Shown here: in pieces, positions 8,905 through 17,776 of the stretch | How the letters are laid out: each line of letters opens with the position of its first letter | Position numbering within the stretch: position 1 is the first letter of the stretch | NCBI GenBank assembly: GCA_017465605.1 | Contig: JAFTVW010000020.1 | Location: 1 to 59,078, forward strand | Reading direction: 5' to 3' | DNA from: Alistipes sp. | Lineage (GTDB): Bacteria > Bacteroidota > Bacteroidia > Bacteroidales > Rikenellaceae | DNA length: 59,078 bases | The notes under the pieces: model-generated | Seen by the model: the letters and a program-made list of their open reading frames with translations, nothing else | Database searches by the model: none | Told to the model about the DNA's origin: nothing | Translations under genes and position numbers: made by a program

Positions 8905-10275
8905 TTATTTGTTTATCACATTATTGCGTACCCACTCCTTGAAGAGCTGGCCTCGCTGTTCATAGTTCTTGAACAAGTCGAAACTTGCGCACGCTGGCGA
9001 CAAAAGCACCGTATCACCCGCCTCGGCAAGCGAGCGAGCCGATTGCATAGCCTCGTCGAGCGATGAGCAACTCACAACTTGTGGCACAATGTCGGAAAAC
9101 TCCTTGATGAGTTTCTCGTTGTCAAGACCCATACACACCAGAGCCTTCACCTTCTTGCGGGCAAACTCTTTCAGGGGCGAGTAGTCGTTACCCTTGTCTG
9201 TGCCACCTGCAATCCAAACCACGGGGCGGGTCATACTCTCCAAAGCGTACCACACCGAATCGACGTTGGTAGCCTTCGAGTCGTTTATCCACTCCACACC
9301 GTCACGCTCTCCCGCAGGCTCTAAGCGATGCTCAACGGGCGAAAAATCGTAAATCGAGCGAGCCACCTGCTCAGGCTCTACACCTGCCGCCATTGTGGCC
9401 AATGCTGCCGCCATAGCGTTGTAGGAGTTGTGCAGGCCGCGAATCTTCATCTTCTGAGTGTTGAGAGTAAGGCTCTTGCGACCCACGCGAATCTCAATCT
9501 CGCCATCGGGCATCATAAATCCATCGCCTGCCGAGCTTGCCACCGCTTGTCGGGCAGCGAAGGGGAGCAGTCGCTGGCGTAGCTCGTATTTTGGAAGCTC
9601 TGCGGCTATCACCTCGTCGTCGGCCGAATAGACAAACGCACAGCGTGAATGTTGGTTACGCACGATGCGCATCTTCGAGTCGATATAGTTCTGGAAGCAG
9701 TAGTCGTAGCGGTCGAGGTGGTCGGGCGTGATGTTCATCAATACGGCCACGTCGGCTTTGAAATCGTACATTCCATCGAGCTGGAACGAGCTGAGTTCCA
9801 AAACATACCAGTCGGGTGACGAGGTCGCAACCTGATAGGCGAAGCTCTCGCCAATGTTGCCACCCAAAGCCACATTCATTCCCGCATCGCACATAATTTT
9901 ATAGATGAGCGAAGTGGTTGTGGTCTTGCCGTTTGAGCCAGTGATACATATTGTACGCGACTTGCCCATATATCGTGAGGCAAACTCCATCTCCGAGATG
10001 ATGGGCACTCCCTTTTCGCGCAGGGCCTTCACTGCTGCGGCTTTTTCGGGTATGCCGGGGGATTTTACAACCTCGTCGGCTGCCAAAATACGCTCCATCG
10101 TGTGTCCTTGCTGCTCGTACTCGATTTGCCACTCGTCGAGGACTTTGGTGTAGCGTTCTGCTATTTTACCTGCATCGCTCAGGAAGGTATCGAAGCCCAT
10201 CTTCTTGGCCAATACAGCCGAGCCGTAGCCACTGATGCCACCTCCCAAAACCACAATTTTCTTGCTTCGTTTCAT
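8905..10275 (-). CDS. murD: UDP-N-acetylmuramoylalanine--D-glutamate ligase
   Basis: 456 aa, normal length. The N-terminal UDP-binding domain starts Val-Val-Leu-Gly-Gly-Gly-Ile-Ser-Gly. The Mur ligase P-loop is Ile-Thr-Gly-Ser-Asn-Gly-Lys-Thr-Thr-Thr-Thr near residues 112-122. The central domain has Asn-Ile-Thr-Pro-Asp-His-Leu-Asp-Arg-Tyr, and the C-terminal domain contains Glu-His-Arg-Leu-Glu and Asn-Asp-Ser-Lys-Ala-Thr-Asn. The enzyme adds D-glutamate to UDP-MurNAc-L-alanine in the cytoplasm. It sits between mraY and ftsW in the division cluster. Confidence 0.95.
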   Translation of the reverse strand: MKRSKKIVVLGGGISGYGSAVLAKKMGFDTFLSDAGKIAERYTKVLDEWQIEYEQQGHTMERILAADEVVKSPGIPEKAAAVKALREKGVPIISEMEFASRYMGKSRTICITGSNGKTTTTSLIYKIMCDAGMNVALGGNIGESFAYQVATSSPDWYVLELSSFQLDGMYDFKADVAVLMNITPDHLDRYDYCFQNYIDSKMRIVRNQHSRCAFVYSADDEVIAAELPKYELRQRLLPFAARQAVASSAGDGFMMPDGEIEIRVGRKSLTLNTQKMKIRGLHNSYNAMAAALATMAAGVEPEQVARSIYDFSPVEHRLEPAGERDGVEWINDSKATNVDSVWYALESMTRPVVWIAGGTDKGNDYSPLKEFARKKVKALVCMGLDNEKLIKEFSDIVPQVVSCSSLDEAMQSARSLAEAGDTVLLSPACASFDLFKNYEQRGQLFKEWVRNNVINK

Positions 10276-10326
10276 ATCTTTTCTACTCTGTTTTTCGGTC
10301 TAATTATTTTGCGGTGTTAGTTTTCC

Positions 10327-10381
10327 GCATTTGCTTTGTCACGTTTGTTTCTCGCGTTTGCTTTGTCACGTTTGTTTGTTC
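10327..10381. repeat. Two-copy 27-nt tandem repeat between mraY and murD
   Basis: Two copies of a 27-nt unit beginning GCATTTGCTTTGTCACG (10327) and GCGTTTGCTTTGTCACG (10354) fill the gap between the mraY stop and the murD start on the coding strand opposite. There is no obvious function; it may be a slippage-prone spacer. Confidence 0.8.
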
Positions 10382-10382
10382 A

Positions 10383-11627
10383 CTATCGAATCTTCAATGT
10401 CACCAGCGTAAGCGCACTAAGTAGCATCGAGAGAATGAAGAAGCGCATCACGATTTTGGTCTCGAAGATGCCCGACTTCTGATAGTGGTGGTGCAGAGGT
10501 GCCATCTTGAAGATGCGACGGCCCTCGCCATATTTGCGTTTGGTGTACTTAAACCACGCCACCTGCATCATCACCGACAGTGACTCCACAAGGAAGAGTC
10601 CGCACATCAACGGCAACAACAACTCCTTGCGGATACACAATGCAAATACCGCAATGATACCTCCAATGGCCAGCGAGCCCGTATCGCCCATAAAAATCTG
10701 AGCAGGGAATGAGTTGTACCACAAAAATCCGAGCAATGCTCCGCACAATGCGGCTGCAAATACCACCAACTCGGCAGATTCGGGTATGTACATTATATTG
10801 AGGTAATCGGCATAGATGATGTGCCCCGACAGGTAGGCCAAAGCACCCAGCACGATGGTTATCGGCACACTTACCGAGGTGAGCAGACCGTCAAGTCCGT
10901 CTGTAAGATTAGCTCCGTTCGATACGGCCGTTACCACAAATATCGCAACGGCAATGTAGATTAGCCAAGTGAGCCATTCGTTGCCAAAGCCGAGCCAGCT
11001 GTAATCGAACTCGTTGTCTTTTATGAATGGAATTGTGGTTTTGGTGGTCTTTTCGGGAGTGGGGCTCATTACGGTACGTTGGGTCTGAGTGACGATGGTC
11101 TGACCCTCCTCGTTGAGATATACCGTCTCGGTGGGAGCTGCCACCTTTTCGCGGATAACAACCTCCTGCGAGAAGCACATCACAGTACCTACAATCACTC
11201 CCAAACCTACTTGTCCCACAATCTTGAACTTACCCTTCAAGCCATCTTTGTTGTGGCGGAAGGTCTTGATGTAGTCGTCCAAAAAACCGAGCGTACCGAG
11301 CCAAATGGTCGAGATAATCATCAACTGAACGTAGATGTTGTCCAACTTGCCGACCAAAATAATCGGAACCAGCACCGCAAGCAGAATCAGCACACCGCCC
11401 ATCGTGGGAGTGCCTTTCTTCGAGAGCTGCCCCTCTAAACCGAGGTCACGAATCTCCTCGCCAATCTGGTGGCGTTGCAGAATGCGTATGATACTACGGC
11501 CAAAAAAGATGGTAATCAGTAGCGAGATTACAATGGCTGCCGCCGAGCGGAATGAGATATATTGAAACATACCCGCACCCGGCAGGTCGTAATGTTCGTT
11601 CAGGTATTTGAAAAGTGAATAGAGCAT
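10383..11627 (-). CDS. mraY: Phospho-N-acetylmuramoyl-pentapeptide transferase
   Basis: 414 aa polytopic membrane enzyme. Signature residues are Lys-Lys-Gly-Thr-Pro-Thr-Met-Gly-Gly, Asp-Asp-Tyr-Ile-Lys (Mg-binding Asp pair, near 118), Asn-Leu-Thr-Asp-Gly-Leu-Asp-Gly-Leu near 245, Met-Gly-Asp-Thr-Gly-Ser near 317 and the His-His-His-Tyr-Gln box near 380. It transfers phospho-MurNAc-pentapeptide to undecaprenyl phosphate, giving lipid I. The protein is longer than the usual 360 aa because of an insertion of about 55 hydrophilic residues (roughly 165-220) between membrane helices, as in other Bacteroidetes MraY proteins. Confidence 0.95.
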   Translation of the reverse strand: MLYSLFKYLNEHYDLPGAGMFQYISFRSAAAIVISLLITIFFGRSIIRILQRHQIGEEIRDLGLEGQLSKKGTPTMGGVLILLAVLVPIILVGKLDNIYVQLMIISTIWLGTLGFLDDYIKTFRHNKDGLKGKFKIVGQVGLGVIVGTVMCFSQEVVIREKVAAPTETVYLNEEGQTIVTQTQRTVMSPTPEKTTKTTIPFIKDNEFDYSWLGFGNEWLTWLIYIAVAIFVVTAVSNGANLTDGLDGLLTSVSVPITIVLGALAYLSGHIIYADYLNIMYIPESAELVVFAAALCGALLGFLWYNSFPAQIFMGDTGSLAIGGIIAVFALCIRKELLLPLMCGLFLVESLSVMMQVAWFKYTKRKYGEGRRIFKMAPLHHHYQKSGIFETKIVMRFFILSMLLSALTLVTLKIR

Positions 11628-11727
11628 ACTTTTTAGTGGTTACTTTTGTTCTTTTATTTGTGTTTGGTTAATTTTTGGGTGTTATTCTTTTGAAACTTTT
11701 TGCTTTTTATCGGGTTTGCTGATTCTC

Positions 11728-13185
11728 TTATCGGGTTTGTCCCTCAAATGCTGCGCGAAGCTCCTCTCTATCGTCGAAGTGTTGCTTCTCGTGACCGATG
11801 ATTTGGTAGGTCTCGTGTCCCTTGCCAGCAACAAGTATTATATCGCCCTTGCGTGCTAACATTGTAGCAGTGCGAATGGCCTCTCGGCGGTCGCTGATAC
11901 GAAGCACCTGCGCCCCCTGCTCCACACCCTGCATCATTTGGTCGAGAATGGTCTCGGGATTCTCGGTGCGGGGATTGTCGGAGGTGAGAATCGCTATGTC
12001 GGCTTCGCGCGAGGCTATGCGTGCCATCTCTGGGCGTTTTGTGGCATCGCGATCACCGCCGCAACCGCATACTACAATTAGTCGCTGACCCTCATCACGA
12101 ATATCGTTGATAGTCGAAATCACATTATCCAGCGCATCGGGTGTGTGGGCATAATCGACAATAGCAACCCGCCCATCTGTCGAGCGAACAGGCTCGAAGC
12201 GGCCACTCACCGAGTGGAGTGTACTCATACCTTGCAGCAGCTCCTGCTTGTCGGCTCCCAGCAAGGTGGCAGCTCCATATACAGCCATCAGATTCGATGC
12301 GTTGAATCGGCCGAGGAAGTTGACCCACACTTCGTTGCTGTCGATTTTCAGCAACATACCGTCGAAGTGCGTTTCGAGAATCTTGCAACGGAAGTCGGCC
12401 ATCTGTCTGAGCGAGTAACGGCTCACCCGAGCGCGACAGTTCTGCACCATAACTTCGCCATTGCGGTCGTCGGCATTGGTAAGCGCAAAGGCTCGCTTGT
12501 CGAGCGAGTCGAACAGACGCTTCTTGGCCTTGATGTATTCGGCAAAGGTGCCGTGATAATCCAAATGGTCGTGTGTGAGGTTGGTGAAGATGGCTCCCCT
12601 GAATCTCAGACCTCGGATTCGCTCCTGCACCACCGAGTGTGAGGATACCTCCATAAAGCAGTAGTCGCAACCCATATCGACCATCTCGCGAAGCATAGCA
12701 TTCAAGCGAATGGTGTCGGGAGTGGTGTGGGTTGACTCTATCTCACGCTCGCCAATACGATAGACCACCGTCGAGATAAGTCCCACCTTATAGCCCATCG
12801 CCCGATAGAGGTCGTAGAGCAGAGTGGCTATGGTTGTCTTGCCGTTTGTTCCCGTTACGCCCACCAGCGCAAGCTGATGCGAGGGGTTGCCGTAGAAGGC
12901 GGCTGCCATATCGGCCATAGCCGAGTTGGAATCCTCGACCTCGATGTAGCTCACCCCATCGACAATCTTTTCGGGCATCTGCTCGCATACGATAGCCGTA
13001 GCTCCACGCTCAATAGCCGAAGAAATGTAGTTGTGACCATCGCTCTGCGTACCTCGTATTGCGAAGAAGCAGTTGCCCTGCTCGACCTTGCGTGAGTCGT
13101 ATTGCAGGGCCGTTACCACGCTGTCGGTCGTTGCGGTGAATGAGCGTGGGGTGATGGCTGAAAGTATTTCGCTTAATTGTTTCAT
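11728..13185 (-). CDS. murE: UDP-MurNAc-L-Ala-D-Glu--meso-diaminopimelate ligase
   Basis: 485 aa. The P-loop is Gly-Val-Thr-Gly-Thr-Asn-Gly-Lys-Thr-Thr near residues 109-118. The central domain has Asn-Leu-Thr-His-Asp-His-Leu-Asp-Tyr-His-Gly, and the C-terminal domain has Asp-Tyr-Ala-His-Thr-Pro-Asp. The substrate-specifying motif Asp-Asn-Pro-Arg-Thr-Glu (near 408) is the form that recognises meso-diaminopimelate rather than lysine. This agrees with the meso-DAP dehydrogenase gene at 41456-42352. It lies directly downstream of ftsI, 23 nt away. Confidence 0.95.
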   Translation of the reverse strand: MKQLSEILSAITPRSFTATTDSVVTALQYDSRKVEQGNCFFAIRGTQSDGHNYISSAIERGATAIVCEQMPEKIVDGVSYIEVEDSNSAMADMAAAFYGNPSHQLALVGVTGTNGKTTIATLLYDLYRAMGYKVGLISTVVYRIGEREIESTHTTPDTIRLNAMLREMVDMGCDYCFMEVSSHSVVQERIRGLRFRGAIFTNLTHDHLDYHGTFAEYIKAKKRLFDSLDKRAFALTNADDRNGEVMVQNCRARVSRYSLRQMADFRCKILETHFDGMLLKIDSNEVWVNFLGRFNASNLMAVYGAATLLGADKQELLQGMSTLHSVSGRFEPVRSTDGRVAIVDYAHTPDALDNVISTINDIRDEGQRLIVVCGCGGDRDATKRPEMARIASREADIAILTSDNPRTENPETILDQMMQGVEQGAQVLRISDRREAIRTATMLARKGDIILVAGKGHETYQIIGHEKQHFDDREELRAAFEGQTR

Positions 13186-13208
13186 CGTTGTTGTAAGTTT
13201 TAATATGT

Positions 13209-15476
13209 CTATTTGAGTGTCAGATTCACAAGGTGACCCGACCCTATCTCACGCCCCGCAGGAATACTTTGTGAGCGCACTGTGCCTTTGCCTGTGAAGT
13301 GGACTTTCAAGCCTCGGCTCTCCAAGAGGTAGAGTGCATCGCGCAGACCCATACCCACAACATTAGGCATTGTGTTGGGGTTGGTGATGCTCTTGATGTT
13401 GACGTTGAGCAGCGAGTCAGTGACGGTTACACCCCAACCCTCGCGGTCGGAGTAGCTCACGCGTGGAGAGAATCTGTCGGCCACACGACGTATGTGGGCA
13501 ATGTTGCCACCCTTGACGTGGTGGGGATAATGTTTCTTCTCCGATGGGGTGAGGTTCTGATGCCAATCTTCATCACGGTAATAGATGTAGTTGACTATAT
13601 CTCGCTCCACAGGGCCTGCCAAGCCTGCTCCATAGACCGTAGTGCCTCGTCCTCGGCGGGTGAATATTGAGGTCATAACCGTATATTTCGGGTTGTCGGC
13701 GGGGAAATAGACCACCATCGTACCCAAATAGTAACCATCGGAATATTTTATGCCACTCTGGGCAAATTTGGCAGTACCCGTCTTGCCTGCAACGCGGAAC
13801 GAGAGCGTGTCGCGGAAGAATTGTTTGGCTGTACCTGTGCGGGCAGTCTCCTCCAAGCACTCTCTTACAATCATAAGCGTCTGGTCGGAGCATATGCGCT
13901 CGTTGATGACGCGTGTAGGGAAGCGGTCAACCACCGTCTCACCACGACGTACCTCGCTAATTAGGCGTGGCGCAACCATACGACCTCGGTTGGCAATGGC
14001 GTTGTAGAGTGTGAGAGTGTGAATCGGCGGAAGCTCAATGGCATAACCGTAACCCATATTTGGTAGGGTGTGGGTACTCCACTTTTTCGTGTCACGCTCG
14101 TAGAGTGGTGCAGCCGTTCCCATCTGGTCGAGTCCCACCACCTTCTCTAATCCCAACGTCGCGAGGAACTTCACATATCGCTCAGGATTGTTTTTATAGT
14201 GCTGATAGATGGCCTCGGCAAAATAGACATTCGATGACTGTGCCGTTGCCTCCTTCAAATCTATATCCTTGCCGATGTTGTGCGAGTCTTGAATCAGAGG
14301 GCCCTTTTTGCCGCCGATTCTTACCGCTCGACCTTCGTGAGTGTCGTAGCGTTGGCTCATAGGCATACCGCAATCCTCCACCAAAGCGAGCATAGCCGCC
14401 AGCTTGAATGTCGAACCCGGCTCCATACGACGGCTCAGTGCGTAGTTCTCTTTTTCGATGTATATACCGCTTCGCTCCGAGCTTTCACCCAAGTTGACCA
14501 TAGCCAATATGTCGCCCGTAGCCACTTCCATCACCATCGACGTACCCCAAATGGCCTTTTGCTCGGTGAGTTGACGGCGCAGGGCTGCATCGGCAATGTG
14601 TTGTATGTCAACGTCGAGCGTGGTTACTATGTCCAATCCATCTTCGGCATCAATATTTTCGGCACTATGCACAAGCGTTGAGAATCCCGGGGCAATACGT
14701 TGGCGGAGCATACGACCATTCTTGCCTTCGAGGGTTGAGCGGTAGAATGCTTCGATGCCGTAATTACCCTTGTCGCCCACCAATCCGAGTGTACGGCGAC
14801 CCAACTCTCCGTAGGGATATACTCTCTGATCGATAGTCACCAAATTGTAGGTCATTCCCATATTCCAATTCAAAATGGGGTATTTGCGCAGAACTTGCCA
14901 CTCGTTATAGTCCACCGCGCGAGGTAGAATAGCTACGGGGTGATGGTCACGAATCGTATCGTAGAGTTTGACGGTCTTGTATTCGTCACGTCGCAACATA
15001 TCCCACACACGACCAAAAAATCCCTCGCTGCGTGGTATGGTAGTATCCTTGCGATAAATGACCTGATAGTGCTTGTTGTGGGCTTTAATCATTTCGCGGC
15101 GGTAGTCGGCTGCCGAGCGGTCACCAAAGAAGTTCGACAGTAGCTTGCCTAACGTATCGGCCTGCTCCTTGAAGGTGTTTAACGAGTCGAAACCATCGCT
15201 ACCCATATCGAAATCAACACGATAGCGCAGGATAGAGGTTGCCAATGGCTCTCTGTCACGCGAAAGAATGGAGCCACGACGTGAATAGACCGAGTCGGCT
15301 ACGAAGATACGCTTCTCCAAACGCTCGGCATTATAGGCCACCTCGCCACTGAATGCCAGCACCCAGATAAGTCGCACTACAACGCACAAACCCACAAGGA
15401 TAAAGAGTCCATAGACCTGCTTTACCCTCGAAAACATCTCGGCTCGTACATCTATTTCGCGTTTCTGCTTTGCCAT
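13209..15476 (-). CDS. ftsI: Division transpeptidase FtsI/PBP with one PASTA domain
   Basis: 755 aa from the ATG at 15476 (a GTG start at 15491 is possible but lies in a hairpin). An N-terminal membrane anchor (about 20-40) is followed by a PBP dimerisation domain and a transpeptidase domain. The active-site motifs are Ser-Thr-Phe-Lys (SxxK), Ser-Ser-Asn (SxN) and Lys-Thr-Gly-Thr-Ala (KTG). The last 60 residues form a single PASTA domain (Met-Pro-Asn-Val-Val-Gly-Met to the end). The enzyme crosslinks septal peptidoglycan with FtsW. A PASTA tail on FtsI is common in this phylum. Confidence 0.9.
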   Translation of the reverse strand: MAKQKREIDVRAEMFSRVKQVYGLFILVGLCVVVRLIWVLAFSGEVAYNAERLEKRIFVADSVYSRRGSILSRDREPLATSILRYRVDFDMGSDGFDSLNTFKEQADTLGKLLSNFFGDRSAADYRREMIKAHNKHYQVIYRKDTTIPRSEGFFGRVWDMLRRDEYKTVKLYDTIRDHHPVAILPRAVDYNEWQVLRKYPILNWNMGMTYNLVTIDQRVYPYGELGRRTLGLVGDKGNYGIEAFYRSTLEGKNGRMLRQRIAPGFSTLVHSAENIDAEDGLDIVTTLDVDIQHIADAALRRQLTEQKAIWGTSMVMEVATGDILAMVNLGESSERSGIYIEKENYALSRRMEPGSTFKLAAMLALVEDCGMPMSQRYDTHEGRAVRIGGKKGPLIQDSHNIGKDIDLKEATAQSSNVYFAEAIYQHYKNNPERYVKFLATLGLEKVVGLDQMGTAAPLYERDTKKWSTHTLPNMGYGYAIELPPIHTLTLYNAIANRGRMVAPRLISEVRRGETVVDRFPTRVINERICSDQTLMIVRECLEETARTGTAKQFFRDTLSFRVAGKTGTAKFAQSGIKYSDGYYLGTMVVYFPADNPKYTVMTSIFTRRGRGTTVYGAGLAGPVERDIVNYIYYRDEDWHQNLTPSEKKHYPHHVKGGNIAHIRRVADRFSPRVSYSDREGWGVTVTDSLLNVNIKSITNPNTMPNVVGMGLRDALYLLESRGLKVHFTGKGTVRSQSIPAGREIGSGHLVNLTLK

Positions 15477-15484
15477 ATTGTTGT

Positions 15485-15500
15485 GCCGCACGGGTGCGGC
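15485..15500. repeat. Perfect palindrome in the ftsL-ftsI gap
   Basis: GCCGCAC-CC/GG-GTGCGGC type inverted repeat: 7-bp arms at 15485-15491 and 15494-15500 with a 2-nt centre, just upstream of the ATG of ftsI. As RNA it would form a short GC-rich hairpin that could influence ftsI translation. There is no T-tract, so it is not a terminator. Confidence 0.6.
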
Positions 15501-15523
15501 GGAATCTTTTAGTTCAAAAATTG

Positions 15524-16042
15524 TTACTCCTCGACCACCTCTTTGGGTTTGTGGGGGTCTTGCAGGTTGATGCCTCGGCGCGATAGCTCGTCGCGTATGG
15601 CTTGGTGGGTGGTGCGTCGGTAGAGTTGCTCCTGCAAACGGATTGAACGCTCCCTGACAAGTTGCACCTCACGTTCCACTTGCGAGTAGCGCAAGTCGGC
15701 ATAGAGCGCACTGAACATCACAAATATACTCAGCACACACATTACTGCAATAGCTACCAAATAACCATAATGCTCCTGCACGTTTCTATTCAAAAGAATG
15801 TTGCCCGAAAAGAGTTGCCAAAACAGTCGTGAGCGTTTCAGGCGTTGCTTGGCCTGCTCGCGGCTCTTCTCCTGCTCCTCGGTGCGCTGTTGCTCGCGGT
15901 CTTGCTCGATGTCGTCGTCGGCCTCGCCACTCTGCATACGCAGCACCTCACGACGCACCCTGCGACGGAACTCCTCGTCCTCCTGCAATCGGCGAAGCTC
16001 CTCCTCGGTTAAGGGGTCGAATTCATCATTTACGGGTCTCAT
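15524..16042 (-). CDS. FtsL-like bitopic division protein
   Basis: 172 aa. A highly charged Glu/Arg/Gln-rich N-terminal region (residues 1-80) precedes one transmembrane helix (about 92-117: Leu-Val-Ala-Ile-Ala-Val-Met-Cys-Val-Leu). A predicted coiled coil follows (about 118-160). The topology and the position between rsmH and ftsI identify it as the FtsL equivalent, which links the FtsQB complex to FtsW/FtsI in the divisome. The cytoplasmic extension is long compared with proteobacterial FtsL. Sequence similarity alone would not prove the assignment. Confidence 0.75.
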   Translation of the reverse strand: MRPVNDEFDPLTEEELRRLQEDEEFRRRVRREVLRMQSGEADDDIEQDREQQRTEEQEKSREQAKQRLKRSRLFWQLFSGNILLNRNVQEHYGYLVAIAVMCVLSIFVMFSALYADLRYSQVEREVQLVRERSIRLQEQLYRRTTHQAIRDELSRRGINLQDPHKPKEVVEE

Positions 16043-16106
16043 CGTGAAAATGTTTTGTATTAAAGAGTAAAAATTTTTCTATAATCTATCGGGCGTGGCC
16101 ATTTTG

Positions 16107-17021
16107 CTACAATTTTATTGCAGCTCGCATCTTGGCCGAGCGTGAACGTGGGTTGCGTGCTATCTCCTCAGCCGAGGGAGCTATCGCCTTGCGTGAAACA
16201 AGCTCGAATGGTGTGGAGATGCGACCAAAGAAGTCCTGCTCAACTTTGCCCTCGAAGTTGCCGCTACGCATAAAGTTCTTTACCAGCCTATCCTCCAACG
16301 AGTGGTACGAGATGACCACTAAGCGTCCTCCCGGGCGCAGGAGTTTGAGCGATTGTTCGAGAGCCATCTTCAAGGCCTCCATCTCACCATTGACCTCAAT
16401 ACGCAGGGCTTGGAACAACTTGGTGAGGAATTTACTCTCATCGCGCTTGGGGGTGCAGGGGCGTACCGCTTCGACAAGCTGAGCGGTGGTTGTGATGGCC
16501 TGCTGCTCCCTATGACGCACGATGCACGATGCTATCTTCCACGTCGTATCCAACTCGCCATACTCTTTGAGTATGCGGGCCAGCGAATCGGCATCGTATG
16601 TGTTTACAATGTCGGCTGCTGTGCGACCACCACGCTGATTCATACGCATATCGAGCGGTGCTTCGCCACGAAACGAGAATCCTCGGTGGGTGGCGTCGAA
16701 GTGGTGTGACGATACGCCGAGGTCGGCCAAAATGCCGTCAACCTCTCTGACTCCACGCAATCGCATAGCACCTCTGAGGAAGCGGAAGTTGCTCTCCACA
16801 TAGTGAAATCGCTCATCTTGTGGTGCATTACTGAGCGTGTCGCGGTCTTGGTCGAAAGAGTAGAGCTGCCCCTGCTCGCCCAACTTCGAGAGGATATGGC
16901 GCGAGTGGCCACCTCCGCCAAAAGTGAGGTCGCAATATGTGCCGTCGGGCTTAATATCAAGCAGTTCGATAGACTCCTCCAAAAGCACCGGAACGTGGTA
17001 TGTAGTATTGTCGTTTGACAT
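16107..17021 (-). CDS. rsmH: 16S rRNA (cytosine1402-N4)-methyltransferase
   Basis: 304 aa. The N-terminus Tyr-His-Val-Pro-Val-Leu-Leu-Glu-Glu-Ser, the SAM-binding Asp-Leu-Thr-Phe-Gly-Gly-Gly-Gly-His-Ser motif near 32-41, Asp-Leu-Gly-Val-Ser-Ser-His-His-Phe-Asp, and Val-Ile-Ser-Tyr-His-Ser-Leu-Glu-Asp-Arg near 239 are diagnostic of RsmH (MraW). It methylates C1402 in the ribosomal decoding centre. It is the first gene of the minus-strand division cluster. The usual upstream mraZ is absent, and the phage-like cassette diverges from here instead. Confidence 0.95.
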   Translation of the reverse strand: MSNDNTTYHVPVLLEESIELLDIKPDGTYCDLTFGGGGHSRHILSKLGEQGQLYSFDQDRDTLSNAPQDERFHYVESNFRFLRGAMRLRGVREVDGILADLGVSSHHFDATHRGFSFRGEAPLDMRMNQRGGRTAADIVNTYDADSLARILKEYGELDTTWKIASCIVRHREQQAITTTAQLVEAVRPCTPKRDESKFLTKLFQALRIEVNGEMEALKMALEQSLKLLRPGGRLVVISYHSLEDRLVKNFMRSGNFEGKVEQDFFGRISTPFELVSRKAIAPSAEEIARNPRSRSAKMRAAIKL

Positions 17022-17405
17022 TATTTTTTCGCCTTAATTTATAGAAGGTATATTTGGGTGTAAAGATACTGCTTTTAAGAGAAATCTTCCCTATTTTTTG
17101 AGGATAAATTTTGGGGGATTTTTTCTATTTGGGTCAAATTGTTGTGGCAGGGTGGTTTGGAGTGGTTGCTTCGATGCGAATTCGGGTGGGCGTTGGTCTG
17201 CGAGAAGTTGATTCGAGATTGGCTGTTGGGTGCGATGTTTTGGGAAGAAGGAGGACGTGAAATTAAAGTTTGAGATTTGTAGTAGGGTGCGAAAGGTGAA
17301 AAAAGTTAAAAATTTTATTTCGCGCGGAAGTATTGTGATTCAGCGAAATAGACTCTTAATTGGCAACCGTTGTAATTAAATAATTGAATTTTATTGTCAA
17401 AATAC
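17022..17405. other. Intergenic region between the division cluster and the phage-like cassette
   Basis: No reading frame of interest and no mraZ. The sequence is G/T-rich near 17140-17300, then A/T-rich. It should contain the rsmH promoter on the minus strand; the nearest -7-like match there is poor (TATCTTTA, complement of 17061-17068). Confidence 0.5.
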
Positions 17406-17436
17406 TTGACAAATACTTTTTGATGTATTATATTTG
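17406..17436 (+). promoter_or_regulatory. Promoter of the phage-like cassette
   Basis: TTGAC at 17406-17410 and TATATTTG at 17429-17436 give a good match to the Bacteroidetes -33/-7 pattern. No comparable element is visible in the larger gaps inside the cassette (21532-21623, 22815-22866), so this promoter may drive the whole run to 26861. Confidence 0.7.
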
Positions 17437-17776
17437 CACTATCGTTAGCTCGCAATGCTTTCCAAGAAAATGGCTCTATATGGCAGCGTAGGCTCTATTT
17501 ATAGGGAGGATTGCAATCGTGGCGCGAATGATTACTAATAGATAAATTTTTGAACTTTAATTTACTCTGAAATATGAAACGTTATTTATTAACATATCAA
17601 CATTGGCCACCAAGAGGTTTTCAACAAACCTCTGCAACGCCCTAATTCGCACAGGATAGGTGGATTATAATCTGCGGGGCAGATTGTATTAACAAAAATT
17701 AACATCAATTAACAAACTTTTCAACAAATGGCTCTCGTCAATGTGGCGGGTGGCCTAAACCTTTACACTCTAAACT
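17437..17776 (+). promoter_or_regulatory. Long structured leader of the phage-like cassette
   Basis: About 335 nt of predicted 5' leader. It contains two perfect hairpins: AGAGGTTT (17613-17620) / AAACCTCT (17626-17633), and AATCTGC (17669-17675) / GCAGATT (17679-17685). Neither has a T-tract. A GCAAT (17452-17456) and ATTGC (17510-17514) pair could close an upstream domain. A 23-codon reading frame lies at 17574-17645, with the first hairpin inside it. The arrangement suggests attenuation or translational control, but no known riboswitch is recognised. Confidence 0.45.
17574..17645 (+). CDS. Possible 23-codon leader peptide
   Basis: ATG at 17574, stop TAA at 17643-17645. The peptide is Met-Lys-Arg-Tyr-Leu-Leu-Thr-Tyr-Gln-His-Trp-Pro-Pro-Arg-Gly-Phe and then a short polar tail ending Ala-Thr-Pro. 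The first leader hairpin overlaps its last third, so ribosome position could alter the fold. It is too short to be sure it is translated. Confidence 0.3.
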   Translation: MKRYLLTYQHWPPRGFQQTSATP

